This document shows positions 8,156 to 16,273 of a stretch of 64,000 bases of DNA, one piece after another. Each line of letters begins with the position of its first letter. Positions within the stretch are counted from its first letter, which is position 1. A model generated the notes under the pieces. That model was not told where the DNA came from, did not search any database, and saw only the letters and a list, made by a program, of their open reading frames with translations. The DNA is from CAUPWF01 sp964369425 (GTDB lineage Bacteria > Bacillota > Clostridia > Lachnospirales > Lachnospiraceae): assembly GCA_964369425.1 (NCBI GenBank), contig CAYJGW010000002.1, positions 1 to 64,000 on the forward strand. Direction: 5' to 3'. Position numbers and translations under genes: made by a program.

Positions 8156-10192
8156 TTACACAAGTCTTAACATGATTTCATTACTGCGAGCAATGAAATT
8201 AGTCATTTCATCAGGACTAAGTGGTTTGTTTGCAATCATAGCAAGGTCATATAATTGTTTACAGATTAAGTCAGTTGTTTCACCTTCTTTGTTTTCAACA
8301 ACATATTGTACAAGTTTATGGTTTGAGTTTAGTACTAAAGTCATTTCTTCCCCAAACATTGAAGGATCCATTCCCATCATAGCATATTGCTTCATCATAT
8401 CTTGCATACGGCGCGATTGCTCGGAAGATGTCATCATAGAAGCGATATTGTCAGCTTTAAGTTTCTCAACTTTAACTTCTAACTTTTCTTTTACTAGTAC
8501 TTTTTTGAAAAGTTCTGATAAAGCAACACTTGTCTCTTCAAGTGACTTGCTATCTTCTTCAGATAAATCTTCTTTAAATGTAGAAGTTAAGTCTCCATCA
8601 ATTCGCTCGAATTTGATGCTTTCATTTCGTTGCTCTAATTGAGAAATAAACGGTGTATCTATATTGTGAGTTAAGATAACAGCATCCATGTTTTGCGATT
8701 TGAACAGGTTGATGTATTGACTTTGTTGTTGCTCATCAGTTGCATAGTAAATAGAAGATTTTTCTATTTCTTTCTCTGTGTCTTCTGATTTCTCGCTTGT
8801 TAGTGTTCCACCAATTTTCTCAACGTAATCTTTCAGTGTTAAGTAGTCATGATCCAAGTTTTTGAATAGAATATAATCACTCATTTTATCGCAGAATTTA
8901 TTGTCTTTTAAACAACCAAACTTGATGAATGGACTGATATCATCCCAGTATTTCTCATAGGACTCTCTATCAGTTTTGCACATTCCAGAAAGTTTGTCTG
9001 CAACCTTCTTAGAAATGTATTCAGAGATTTTATTGACAAAACCATCATTTTGTAATGCACTTCTAGAGACATTAAGAGGTAGATCAGGACAATCAATCAC
9101 TCCTTTAAGAAGTAGTAAGTATTCTGGGATTACTTCTTTGATGTTATCTGCAATAAACACCTGGTTATTATATAATTTAATCTTACCTTCAATTGATTCG
9201 TACTCTGTATTAATCTTAGGGAAGTATAAGATACCCTTTAAGTTAAATGGATAGTCCATATTTAGGTGGATCCAGAAAAGTGGTTCCTTATAATCCATAA
9301 ATACTTTTCGGTAAAACTCGATGTAATCATCCTTTTCACATTCGTTTGGATGTTTTGTCCAAAGTGGAGTAGTATCACTTAGTGAAACAGGACGCTTATT
9401 GATTTTTACTTTATCTGTAGCAGGAGATACTTCAACGAGTTCTTTTTCTCCATTTTCATTTTCTTGCTCTTCCATTTTTGCTTCTTCGTGAATGTGTTCT
9501 ACAACTACATCTGTCTCTAAAAGATCTGCTTCAAGGATTGTTTCAAAGGCTTGTTCTGCCGTTGCGTTTTCTAGAAAGATTTCTGTTGGCATAAAAGAAC
9601 AATACTTTTCAATGATTTCTCTTGCACGGTACTCATTAGCAAACTCTAAACTATCTTCATTTAAAAATAGTGTAATCTCAGTACCGATAGTATCTTTAGA
9701 ACCATCAGATAAGTCATATTCAGTTCCACCATCACATTCCCAATGCACTGCAGTTGCACCATCTTTATAAGATAAAGTATCAATGTGTACATGCTCCGCA
9801 ACCATAAATGAAGAATAGAAACCAAGACCGAAGTGCCCGATGATTTGATCTTCATTTGTCTTATCTTTATATTTGTCTAAAAATTCAGTTGCTCCAGAAA
9901 AAGCGATTTGCGTGATATATTCTTCTACTTCATCCGCAGTCATTCCAAGACCAGTATCAATAAACTTAATTGTTTTTTCTGTTGGATTTACAATCACTTT
10001 GATATTTGCCTTATAGTCATCAGCAATCTCGTACTCACCCATCATATCAAGCTTTTTTAGCTTAGTAATGGCATCGCAACCATTTGATATTAATTCACGA
10101 AAGAAGATGTCGTGATCAGAATACATCCATTTCTTTATAATTGGAAAAATATTTTCACTGTTAATAGACAGTGTTCCATGTTTTGTTCCCAT
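8156..10192 (-). CDS. htpG: Chaperone HtpG (bacterial Hsp90)
   Basis: 678 residues. The N-terminal ATPase domain shows the GHKL features FFRELISNGCDAI (N box), DTGLGMT and GHFGLGFYSSFMV. The middle domain and C-terminal dimerisation domain follow. It is longer than the ~625-residue E. coli protein owing to an acidic, Glu-rich linker at about 225-255 (EEQENENGEKELVEV). It helps fold or remodel client proteins with ATP in the cytoplasm. AAAAGGAG precedes the ATG. Control is by a perfect CIRCE element and a strong promoter just upstream, so HrcA repression and heat induction are expected. Confidence 0.96.
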   Translation of the reverse strand: MGTKHGTLSINSENIFPIIKKWMYSDHDIFFRELISNGCDAITKLKKLDMMGEYEIADDYKANIKVIVNPTEKTIKFIDTGLGMTADEVEEYITQIAFSGATEFLDKYKDKTNEDQIIGHFGLGFYSSFMVAEHVHIDTLSYKDGATAVHWECDGGTEYDLSDGSKDTIGTEITLFLNEDSLEFANEYRAREIIEKYCSFMPTEIFLENATAEQAFETILEADLLETDVVVEHIHEEAKMEEQENENGEKELVEVSPATDKVKINKRPVSLSDTTPLWTKHPNECEKDDYIEFYRKVFMDYKEPLFWIHLNMDYPFNLKGILYFPKINTEYESIEGKIKLYNNQVFIADNIKEVIPEYLLLLKGVIDCPDLPLNVSRSALQNDGFVNKISEYISKKVADKLSGMCKTDRESYEKYWDDISPFIKFGCLKDNKFCDKMSDYILFKNLDHDYLTLKDYVEKIGGTLTSEKSEDTEKEIEKSSIYYATDEQQQSQYINLFKSQNMDAVILTHNIDTPFISQLEQRNESIKFERIDGDLTSTFKEDLSEEDSKSLEETSVALSELFKKVLVKEKLEVKVEKLKADNIASMMTSSEQSRRMQDMMKQYAMMGMDPSMFGEEMTLVLNSNHKLVQYVVENKEGETTDLICKQLYDLAMIANKPLSPDEMTNFIARSNEIMLRLV

Positions 10193-10236
10193 AATTAACT
10201 CCTTTTCATATCTAATAAATTTTTCTCATATCTGTT

Positions 10237-10265
10237 ATATTAATACTGGTCATTTTAAATGTCAA
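10237..10265 (-). promoter_or_regulatory. htpG promoter
   Basis: On the minus strand TTGACA (10260-10265) and TAATAT (10237-10242) are separated by 17 bp. The CIRCE element lies 7 bp upstream of the -35 box, so a bound repressor would abut RNA polymerase. Confidence 0.82.
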
Positions 10266-10272
10266 TAGAAAA

Positions 10273-10299
10273 TTAGCACTCTTTTAATAAGAGTGCTAA
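10273..10299. promoter_or_regulatory. CIRCE operator (HrcA site) of htpG
   Basis: TTAGCACTC (10273-10281), nine spacer bases, GAGTGCTAA (10291-10299): an exact match to the CIRCE consensus bound by HrcA. The 9-bp stem followed by a T stretch on the minus strand might also help end the upstream DUF5721-like transcript, but operator is the better reading. Confidence 0.95.
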
Positions 10300-10324
10300 T
10301 AAAAATATGAAATTTATAAACCAA

Positions 10325-10810
10325 TTATAAAACTTCTACCTCAAGTTGCTTTTGTTTTAAGTATTTTGGAGCAATCTCATCCCATACTTTTTCCGCTGAC
10401 TTATCTAATTGGAAAGTTTTATAAGAAAATCCTGTGTAACAGTGTAAGGCTTTGTTCTCGTATATAAAGTTAAGGTAAAATCCTTGAATATCTTCTACCT
10501 TAATATGAGGTAATTCCTTTTGCATAAGCTTAGCAGTATTTTCGGTGGAGAGAGCGAGAATAAATTTAAATCGAAGAGGAGGTCTAGAGCCTTTGATAAG
10601 GGTGTGACAGTATGTCCTTATTTGTTTCCATGTAGGATGTGAGAGCAGTCCTTCTTTTTCATCAAAATAATCCTTTTGTAGCGTTCCATCTATTGAAAAT
10701 GTCGTAAAAGTGGTGATGGATCCTTCAATAAAATTAAAAGAATCGAATGTATCTTTTAGTAATAATGATTCCATACTATCTTTTACCTCGGGTAGTTTTA
10801 GTGCAATCAT
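10325..10810 (-). CDS. DUF5721-like protein of unknown function
   Basis: 161 residues, cytoplasmic, no signal peptide or membrane segment. It resembles the DUF5721 family of short Lachnospiraceae proteins; no function is known. An N-terminal part (FIEGSITTFTTFSIDG), a central region with conserved aromatic and basic residues, and a C-terminal helix are all that can be described. GGAGGA lies upstream of the ATG. It is divergent from rluF, and the two share a palindromic intergenic region. Family assignment is from memory of the pattern and is moderate. Confidence 0.6.
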   Translation of the reverse strand: MIALKLPEVKDSMESLLLKDTFDSFNFIEGSITTFTTFSIDGTLQKDYFDEKEGLLSHPTWKQIRTYCHTLIKGSRPPLRFKFILALSTENTAKLMQKELPHIKVEDIQGFYLNFIYENKALHCYTGFSYKTFQLDKSAEKVWDEIAPKYLKQKQLEVEVL

Positions 10811-10842
10811 AAGTCATTCCTCCGTAACCGTTATTTCTATCT

Positions 10843-10883
10843 ATCTATTCTACCACAAAAGAAAGAATTGTGGTAGAATAGAT
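10843..10883. promoter_or_regulatory. Palindromic divergent promoter
   Basis: A perfect 16-bp inverted repeat, ATCTATTCTACCACAA (10843-10858) and its complement (10868-10883), around a 9-base centre. Each arm contains an extended -10 box, TGGTAGAAT, pointing outward: TAGAAT at 10874-10879 on the plus strand and at 10847-10852 on the minus strand. Starts of the two flanking genes lie at nearly equal distances (10913 and 10810). No good -35 boxes are seen, as is usual for extended -10 promoters. Confidence 0.7.
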
Positions 10884-10912
10884 GAGATATCCTAGAAAAA
10901 GGAAGTAATGAG

Positions 10913-11641
10913 ATGATTCGATTAAATAAATATTTAAGTCAAGCTGGCATCTGCTCTCGTAGAGAAGCAGATAAATTGATAGAGCAAGGAAAAGTTACAA
11001 TTGATGGAGTGGTGGCCCAAAAGGGAATGTCTGTTGGAGAACATCAAGAAGTGAAGGTTGGTAAAAAAGTAATCGGTGGAAAAGAAAAAAAAGTGATTTT
11101 ACTTGTAAATAAGCCTGTGGGGATTGTCTGTACAGAAGATATGAGAGAGAAGAAGAATATCATTCGATACCTAAACTACACAAAGCGAGTAACCTATGCA
11201 GGTAGGTTAGACAAGGACTCACAAGGTCTATTAATTATGACCAACGATGGTGAGTTAATACAGGCGATGATGCGAGCGAAAAATATGCACGAAAAAGAGT
11301 ATAAAGTTACTGTTGATAAAGAGATTACAGGAGAATTTCTTAAGGCAATGGAAGCGGGGGTTCGTATAAAGAAGAAAGAGAAAGGGAAGATAGTTCTAGA
11401 TGAAACGACACGACCTTGTAAGATTAAAAAGCTAGGAACCTATACATTTTCCATTATTTTAACCCAAGGATTGAATCGTCAGATTCGAAGGATGTGTGAA
11501 ACACTTGGATATAAAGTCAAAATTCTAAAACGAGTAAGAATCATGAATTTAGAGTTGGGAAATATCAAAGAAGGAACGTATAGAGAGATTACAGAATACG
11601 AACAGCAAGAGCTAGAAACCCTTCTGCAATTAAAGAGATAA
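10913..11641 (+). CDS. rluF: rRNA pseudouridine synthase, RluF/RsuA family
   Basis: 242 residues. An N-terminal S4 RNA-binding domain (LNKYLSQAGICSRREADKLI) is followed by the pseudouridine synthase domain. The catalytic Asp is in YAGRLDKDSQGLLIMTNDG, whose DKDSQG form is characteristic of the RluF branch rather than RluB or RsuA. A late motif (GLNRQIRRMCETLGY) is also conserved. It converts a uridine in 23S rRNA to pseudouridine; the exact position is inferred from the family. GGAAG precedes the ATG. ligA follows after 14 bases, probably in the same transcript. Confidence 0.87.
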   Translation: MIRLNKYLSQAGICSRREADKLIEQGKVTIDGVVAQKGMSVGEHQEVKVGKKVIGGKEKKVILLVNKPVGIVCTEDMREKKNIIRYLNYTKRVTYAGRLDKDSQGLLIMTNDGELIQAMMRAKNMHEKEYKVTVDKEITGEFLKAMEAGVRIKKKEKGKIVLDETTRPCKIKKLGTYTFSIILTQGLNRQIRRMCETLGYKVKILKRVRIMNLELGNIKEGTYREITEYEQQELETLLQLKR

Positions 11642-11655
11642 GATGGAGTATTAAG

Positions 11656-13611
11656 ATGAGAGATATGAAAAAAACAAGAATGGAAGAATTAATTGAGATA
11701 CTGAATAAATCAGCAAAGGCCTATTATCAAGAAGCACAAGAGATAATGTCAAATTTTGAATATGACAAACTATACGATGAGTTGGAGTCATTGGAAAAAG
11801 AAAGCGGTGTGATAATGGCTTCAAGTCCAACAGTAAATGTAGGATACGAGGTTCTCAGCGAATTGCCAAAAGAGAGACATACATCCCCTATGCTGTCTTT
11901 GGACAAAACTAAAGAAGTGAGTGCAATGAAGGAGTTTTCTGGCGATAAGAAATGTGTGCTATCCTGGAAATTGGACGGTTTGACGATTGTTCTATCTTAT
12001 GAAAATGGCAGGTTACAAAAAGCAGTAACAAGAGGGAATGGAGAGATAGGTGAGGTTATCACCAATAATGCGAAAACCTTTGTGAATTTACCCCTTCAGA
12101 TTCCCTATAAAGGGGAATTGGTATTAAGAGGTGAAGCAGTAATCAGCTACGATGATTTTGCGAAAATAAATGAACAGATTGAGGATGAGGAAGCAAAATA
12201 TAAAAACCCGAGAAACTTATGTAGTGGATCTGTGCGGCAGTTAAATAGCGAAATAACAGCAAATAGAAGTGTTCGTTTTTGTGCATTCCAACTCGTTTAT
12301 GTTGGAGAAGAACAATTGAACACATCAAGAGAAGAACAACTTCTATGGTTGAAAGAACAGGGATTTGAAACGGTAGTATATCGATGTGTTACAAAAGATA
12401 CAGTAGAGGAAGAAACTCGATGGTTTGAATCAGAAATTACAAAAAATCCATATCCTTCAGATGGGTTAGTATTATGCTATGATGATATTGTTTATGGGAA
12501 ATCTCTAGGACAAACTTCAAAGTTTCCAAGAGATTCTATTGCCTTTAAATGGGTCGATGAAATAAAAGAAACGACATTGTTGGAGATGGAGTGGAGTCCA
12601 TCAAGGACAGGTCTTATCAATCCAGTTGCTATTTTCGAACCAGTAGAACTAGAAGGAACTACGGTGAGTCGGGCAAGTGTCCACAACATTAGTGTGTTAG
12701 AGGAACTAGAACTAGGAATCGGTGATAGGATTACCGTCTATAAGGCAAATATGATCATTCCTCAAATTGCAGAAAATCTAACCAGAAGTAAAAATTTAGA
12801 ATTACCGCAATCATGTCCAGCATGTGGGCAAGAAACTAGTATAAAGCAAGAAGGCAATGCAAGGACTTTAAACTGTGAAAACCCAGAATGTGTGGCAAAA
12901 AGGGTGAAATCTTTTGTGTTGATGGTTGGAAGAGATGCATTGAATATCGAAGGATTATCAGAAGCAACTCTTGAAAAATTCATAGAAAAGGGATTTATTC
13001 ATGAATATGCAGACTTGTTTCATCTAGAACAATATGAAGAAGCTATAAAGACAATGGAAGGATTCGGTGAAAAGTCTTATGATAATCTGCAAAAGAGTGT
13101 AGAACAAGCGAGAACTACAACTTTGCCAAAAGTAATATATAGTTTAGGAATTCCAAACATTGGCTTAGCAAATGCAAAGATGATTTGCAAAGAATTTGCC
13201 AATGACATTCATAGGATTATTCATGCGAGTAAAGAGGAGCTAGAGGGAATCGATGGAGTTGGAGCGGTGATAGCAGAGACCTTTACAAGTTATTTTGCCT
13301 ATGAAAAACATGTGGATTCGCTACAGCGATTGTTGGAAGAATTAACCATACCGCTTGAAGAAAAAGCAGATGTACAGATATTTGAGGGAGTTACATTTGT
13401 CATTACAGGAAGCGTGCACCATTTCCAAAATAGAAGAGAGATGAAAGCGTTGATAGAAAGTAAAGGAGGAAAAGTAACAGGAAGTGTGACAGCGAAGACA
13501 AATTACTTGATTAATAATGAGTTAGAATCATCCTCCTCAAAGAATAAAAAAGCGAAAGAGCTAGGGATTCCTATTCTTTCAGAAGAGATGTTTCTAGAGT
13601 TACTTGATTAA
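11656..13611 (+). CDS. ligA: NAD+-dependent DNA ligase
   Basis: 651 residues, standard length. An Ia-like NAD-binding region (YDKLYDELESLE) precedes the adenylation domain with the nucleotidyl Lys in WKLDG. The OB fold follows, then a four-Cys zinc finger (CPACG ... CENPEC at about 390-415), helix-hairpin-helix repeats (LGIPNIGLANAKMIC and following) and a C-terminal BRCT domain (about 575-651). It seals nicks during replication and repair. GGAG at 11645 supports the start. A palindromic terminator follows directly. Confidence 0.95.
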   Translation: MRDMKKTRMEELIEILNKSAKAYYQEAQEIMSNFEYDKLYDELESLEKESGVIMASSPTVNVGYEVLSELPKERHTSPMLSLDKTKEVSAMKEFSGDKKCVLSWKLDGLTIVLSYENGRLQKAVTRGNGEIGEVITNNAKTFVNLPLQIPYKGELVLRGEAVISYDDFAKINEQIEDEEAKYKNPRNLCSGSVRQLNSEITANRSVRFCAFQLVYVGEEQLNTSREEQLLWLKEQGFETVVYRCVTKDTVEEETRWFESEITKNPYPSDGLVLCYDDIVYGKSLGQTSKFPRDSIAFKWVDEIKETTLLEMEWSPSRTGLINPVAIFEPVELEGTTVSRASVHNISVLEELELGIGDRITVYKANMIIPQIAENLTRSKNLELPQSCPACGQETSIKQEGNARTLNCENPECVAKRVKSFVLMVGRDALNIEGLSEATLEKFIEKGFIHEYADLFHLEQYEEAIKTMEGFGEKSYDNLQKSVEQARTTTLPKVIYSLGIPNIGLANAKMICKEFANDIHRIIHASKEELEGIDGVGAVIAETFTSYFAYEKHVDSLQRLLEELTIPLEEKADVQIFEGVTFVITGSVHHFQNRREMKALIESKGGKVTGSVTAKTNYLINNELESSSSKNKKAKELGIPILSEEMFLELLD

Positions 13612-13648
13612 AAAAGCACTGGGAGTTAGCTAACTCCCAGTGCTTTTT
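13611..13648. terminator. 38-bp perfect palindrome acting as shared terminator
   Basis: The 38 bases are a perfect palindrome centred between 13629 and 13630, starting AAAAAGCACTGGGAGTTAG and ending in TTTTT. It begins at the last base of the ligA stop codon and contains the clpX stop codon and the codons for its last six residues. Either strand can form a hairpin with flanking A/T runs, so it can end both convergent transcripts. Confidence 0.9.
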
Positions 13649-15089
13649 GTCCTCTTAAAGAAATGATAGGACCTCCTGTCTTTTCGATGTATTCTTTTGT
13701 AATAGTAACAGAACCGATATTATCATCTTTTGGAATTTCATACATAATGTCGAGCATAAATTCCTCGATGATAGAACGAAGGGCACGAGCACCAGTGCCT
13801 TTTTCAATGGCAGCTCTTGCAATCGCATGAAGAGAGTCATCATTAAACTCTAGCTTTACCTCATCAAGTGCCAATAGCTTTTGGTATTGTTTTAAAATAG
13901 CGTTCTTTGGTTCTTTTAAGATTTTTACTAGCATGTCTTCATCTAAACCTTGTAAGGAATAGATCACAGGAAGTCTTCCGATAAACTCAGGAATCATACC
14001 AAATTTTCTTAAATCTTCTATGCTGACCTTATCTAAAATATTTTTGTCATTATCGTACTTATCCTTTAGCTCTGAATTGAAACCGATTGCAGCAGTCTTT
14101 GTAAGACGTTCTTTCACAATAATCTCTAAATCTGGAAATGCACCACCACAGATAAATAAAATATTTTTAGTGTTAACAGTAGTTAGTGGAACCATAGCAT
14201 TTTTGCTATTAGAACCAACAGGAACTTCCACTTCACTTCCTTCTAAAAGTTTAAGAAGACCTTGTTGAACAGATTCACCACTCACATCTCTTTGGCTAGA
14301 ATTCTTCTTTTTCGCAATCTTATCAATTTCATCAATGAAGATAATTCCGCGTTCTGCTTTTTCCACATCATTATCAGCAGCAGCTAATAACTTGGAAACT
14401 ACACTTTCGATGTCATCACCGATGTAACCTGCCTCTGTCAAAGAAGTTGCATCAGTAATTGCAAGCGGTACATCTAATAATTTTGCCAAAGTTTTTACAA
14501 GATAGGTTTTCCCGGAACCAGTAGGTCCAATCATGAGCATATTAGACTTTTCAATCTCAATGTCATCCATCGTATCTGTTGCAACACGCTTATAGTGATT
14601 ATATACAGCTACAGCAATTGCTTTCTTAGCGTGGTTTTGACCAATGATAAAATCATCCAATTGAGCTTTGATTTTATGTGGCGCAGGAATGTTGCGAATA
14701 TCAAGCTCTGGCTCTTTGTCGGAGTCTTCCTCTTTGACCTTTTTCTTTTTTGCAGGCTTTACTTTTGGGCGACTCATATTTTGTAAATCAGTCATATTTA
14801 GAAATTGTATGTTTGGATTATTCAAGAGTTGGTTGATATCAAAATTACTATTATTCATCATATCAAAACTTTTTTGCATACAATCATTACAAACGCTCAT
14901 GTTATGGGGCATATTCACCATAGGGCCAGTTACACTTTCAGGTCTGTGACACATATGGCAAAATTTCTCGTAGCCATCTGATGAGTCCTCTAACTCTTTT
15001 TTCTTTTGCTCAGAACTTTTAACTTCCTCTGTTACAGTATCCACTACTTCTATTTCATCATCGGGTATATGTATTTCTTTATCTGACAT
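13626..15089 (-). CDS. clpX: ClpX-type AAA+ unfoldase with atypical pore loop
   Basis: 487 residues, about 60 longer than usual. An acidic N-terminal tail is followed by a four-Cys zinc finger (C44, C47, C67, C70), a Lys-rich linker (about 105-125), and the AAA+ core. Walker A GPTGSGKT is at 188-195, the pore-1 loop reads GYIG (usually GYVG) at 221-224, Walker B is IIFIDEID, and IPEFIGRLPV is intact. The IGF loop for docking to ClpP is present at 335-337. The RKH loop usually found near 290-305 is missing; that segment reads VGSNSKNAMVPLTT. Unfolds proteins for ClpP. No clpP is adjacent, so it may be a second ClpX with its own substrates. Confidence 0.85.
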   Translation of the reverse strand: MSDKEIHIPDDEIEVVDTVTEEVKSSEQKKKELEDSSDGYEKFCHMCHRPESVTGPMVNMPHNMSVCNDCMQKSFDMMNNSNFDINQLLNNPNIQFLNMTDLQNMSRPKVKPAKKKKVKEEDSDKEPELDIRNIPAPHKIKAQLDDFIIGQNHAKKAIAVAVYNHYKRVATDTMDDIEIEKSNMLMIGPTGSGKTYLVKTLAKLLDVPLAITDATSLTEAGYIGDDIESVVSKLLAAADNDVEKAERGIIFIDEIDKIAKKKNSSQRDVSGESVQQGLLKLLEGSEVEVPVGSNSKNAMVPLTTVNTKNILFICGGAFPDLEIIVKERLTKTAAIGFNSELKDKYDNDKNILDKVSIEDLRKFGMIPEFIGRLPVIYSLQGLDEDMLVKILKEPKNAILKQYQKLLALDEVKLEFNDDSLHAIARAAIEKGTGARALRSIIEEFMLDIMYEIPKDDNIGSVTITKEYIEKTGGPIISLRGQKALGVS

Positions 15090-15120
15090 AAGTTAACCTC
15101 TTTTCAAAAATCATGACTAC

Positions 15121-15149
15121 ATTATAGCGTAGAGCGTGTGCAGTTGCAA
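15121..15149 (-). promoter_or_regulatory. clpX promoter
   Basis: Minus strand TTGCAA (15144-15149), 17-bp spacer, TATAAT (15121-15126), 31 bases upstream of the clpX start. No CIRCE or CtsR-like direct repeat is seen beside it. Confidence 0.75.
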
Positions 15150-15247
15150 ATAAAGATTCTATAAAGTACTATAGGTGGTGCATTGTTTTACGATATGTTA
15201 CAATGGAATCAAATAGTAAATTAATAATGGAATGAGGAGGGGCGATT

Positions 15248-16210
15248 ATGAAAAAGCTAATGTTGTTCTTATCAATGGTTATGATGTTGTCATTTGTTTC
15301 TTGTAGTTCGGATTCGATAGAAGAATCAGCAGGAACAGAGAGTCAGATGAAATCAGAGCAAGGAGAAATGCCAACAGAAGAAATGGTGATGGAATCAGAA
15401 GAAATGACAATGGAAACAGGGGACTATGCAACAGATAGCGGAGAAACAAGTCTTTCAGAAGGAAATAGCAATACATCTGCAGGCAATATAAATAAAATAG
15501 AAGAAGATGAGCGGAAAATTATTTATAATGCTTGGGTAGATGTGGAAACAGAGAGTTTAACAAAGGCATCAAAAGAATTAGATACATTATTAAAAGAAAA
15601 GAACGGTTATATGGCAAGTGCCAACACAAATGCACCTTCATACGAGGACGCAATGCCAACAGGATACTATACATGTAGAGTTCCACAAGAACAGTATGAA
15701 GGATTCATGGAGGAGATTCAAGAGATTGGAAGAATAATTAGAGAGGAAGAGTCTACAGAAGATATCACAATGGATTACATTGATGTAGAGGCAAGATTAA
15801 AAGCACTTGAGACACAGGAGCAGAGCTTGATTTCTATGTTAGAGCAACCAGGGGATTTAGAATCATTGCTATTGATTCAAGATAGATTGATGCAAGTACA
15901 GTATGAAATTGAAAGCTATCAGGCGCAAAAAGTAAGATATGATGATATGGTATCATATTGTACTGTAACTGTGTACATTACTCAGGTGATAGAATACACA
16001 CCGCAAGAAGAATCGTTTGGAGAGCGTATCCAAAAAACTTTTTCCAGTAGTTGGAAAGATTTTGGGCAAGGAGTCCAAAGTCTACTATTAGGCATTATTT
16101 ATGTACTACCAGGATTGATAGTGATAGGTTTCATTTTAGTTTCGATAATACTTGTGATAAGAAAAGTGCAACAGAGAAAAAAAACAAAAAAGGAAGAAAA
16201 TGAGGAATAA
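15248..16210 (+). CDS. DUF4349 lipoprotein with C-terminal membrane anchor
   Basis: 320 residues. A lipoprotein signal peptide ends at SFVSC (cleavage before Cys19). A Glu/Ser/Met-rich linker follows (about 20-85), then a DUF4349 domain from RKIIYNAWVDVETESL to about 265 with a coiled-coil stretch (EARLKALETQEQSL). A transmembrane helix at about 275-302 (LLLGIIYVLPGLIVIGFIL) precedes a basic tail. It is therefore an envelope protein held at both ends. Function of DUF4349 is not known. GAGGAGGGG gives a strong start. The protease gene at 16263 follows closely. Confidence 0.85.
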   Translation: MKKLMLFLSMVMMLSFVSCSSDSIEESAGTESQMKSEQGEMPTEEMVMESEEMTMETGDYATDSGETSLSEGNSNTSAGNINKIEEDERKIIYNAWVDVETESLTKASKELDTLLKEKNGYMASANTNAPSYEDAMPTGYYTCRVPQEQYEGFMEEIQEIGRIIREEESTEDITMDYIDVEARLKALETQEQSLISMLEQPGDLESLLLIQDRLMQVQYEIESYQAQKVRYDDMVSYCTVTVYITQVIEYTPQEESFGERIQKTFSSSWKDFGQGVQSLLLGIIYVLPGLIVIGFILVSIILVIRKVQQRKKTKKEENEE

Positions 16211-16231
16211 GGAGGTAGCGAAATCTATAGA

Positions 16232-16273
16232 ATGATAGAAATACTGAGAATGGATATAGAAGATGGAATGTAA
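16232..16273 (+). CDS. Possible 13-residue leader peptide before the protease
   Basis: ATG at 16232 opens a 13-codon frame (MIEILRMDIEDGM) ending at TAA 16271-16273, overlapping the start of the protease gene by 11 bases. The strong site GGAGGT at 16211-16216 lies before this frame, 15 bases from its ATG, while the protease ATG has only a weak site. It may pass ribosomes on to the protease start. The spacing is longer than ideal, so this is tentative. Confidence 0.35.
   Translation: MIEILRMDIEDGM

Noticed and set aside
8172..8642. 156-codon open frame opposite htpG
   Set aside because: It lies wholly antisense to htpG, is rich in Ser and Leu as expected for the complement of A-rich coding DNA, and has no ribosome site.
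10273..10299. Reading the CIRCE element only as a terminator of the DUF5721-like gene
   Set aside because: The exact 9-9-9 consensus and its position against the htpG -35 box make operator far more likely, although minor terminator activity is possible.
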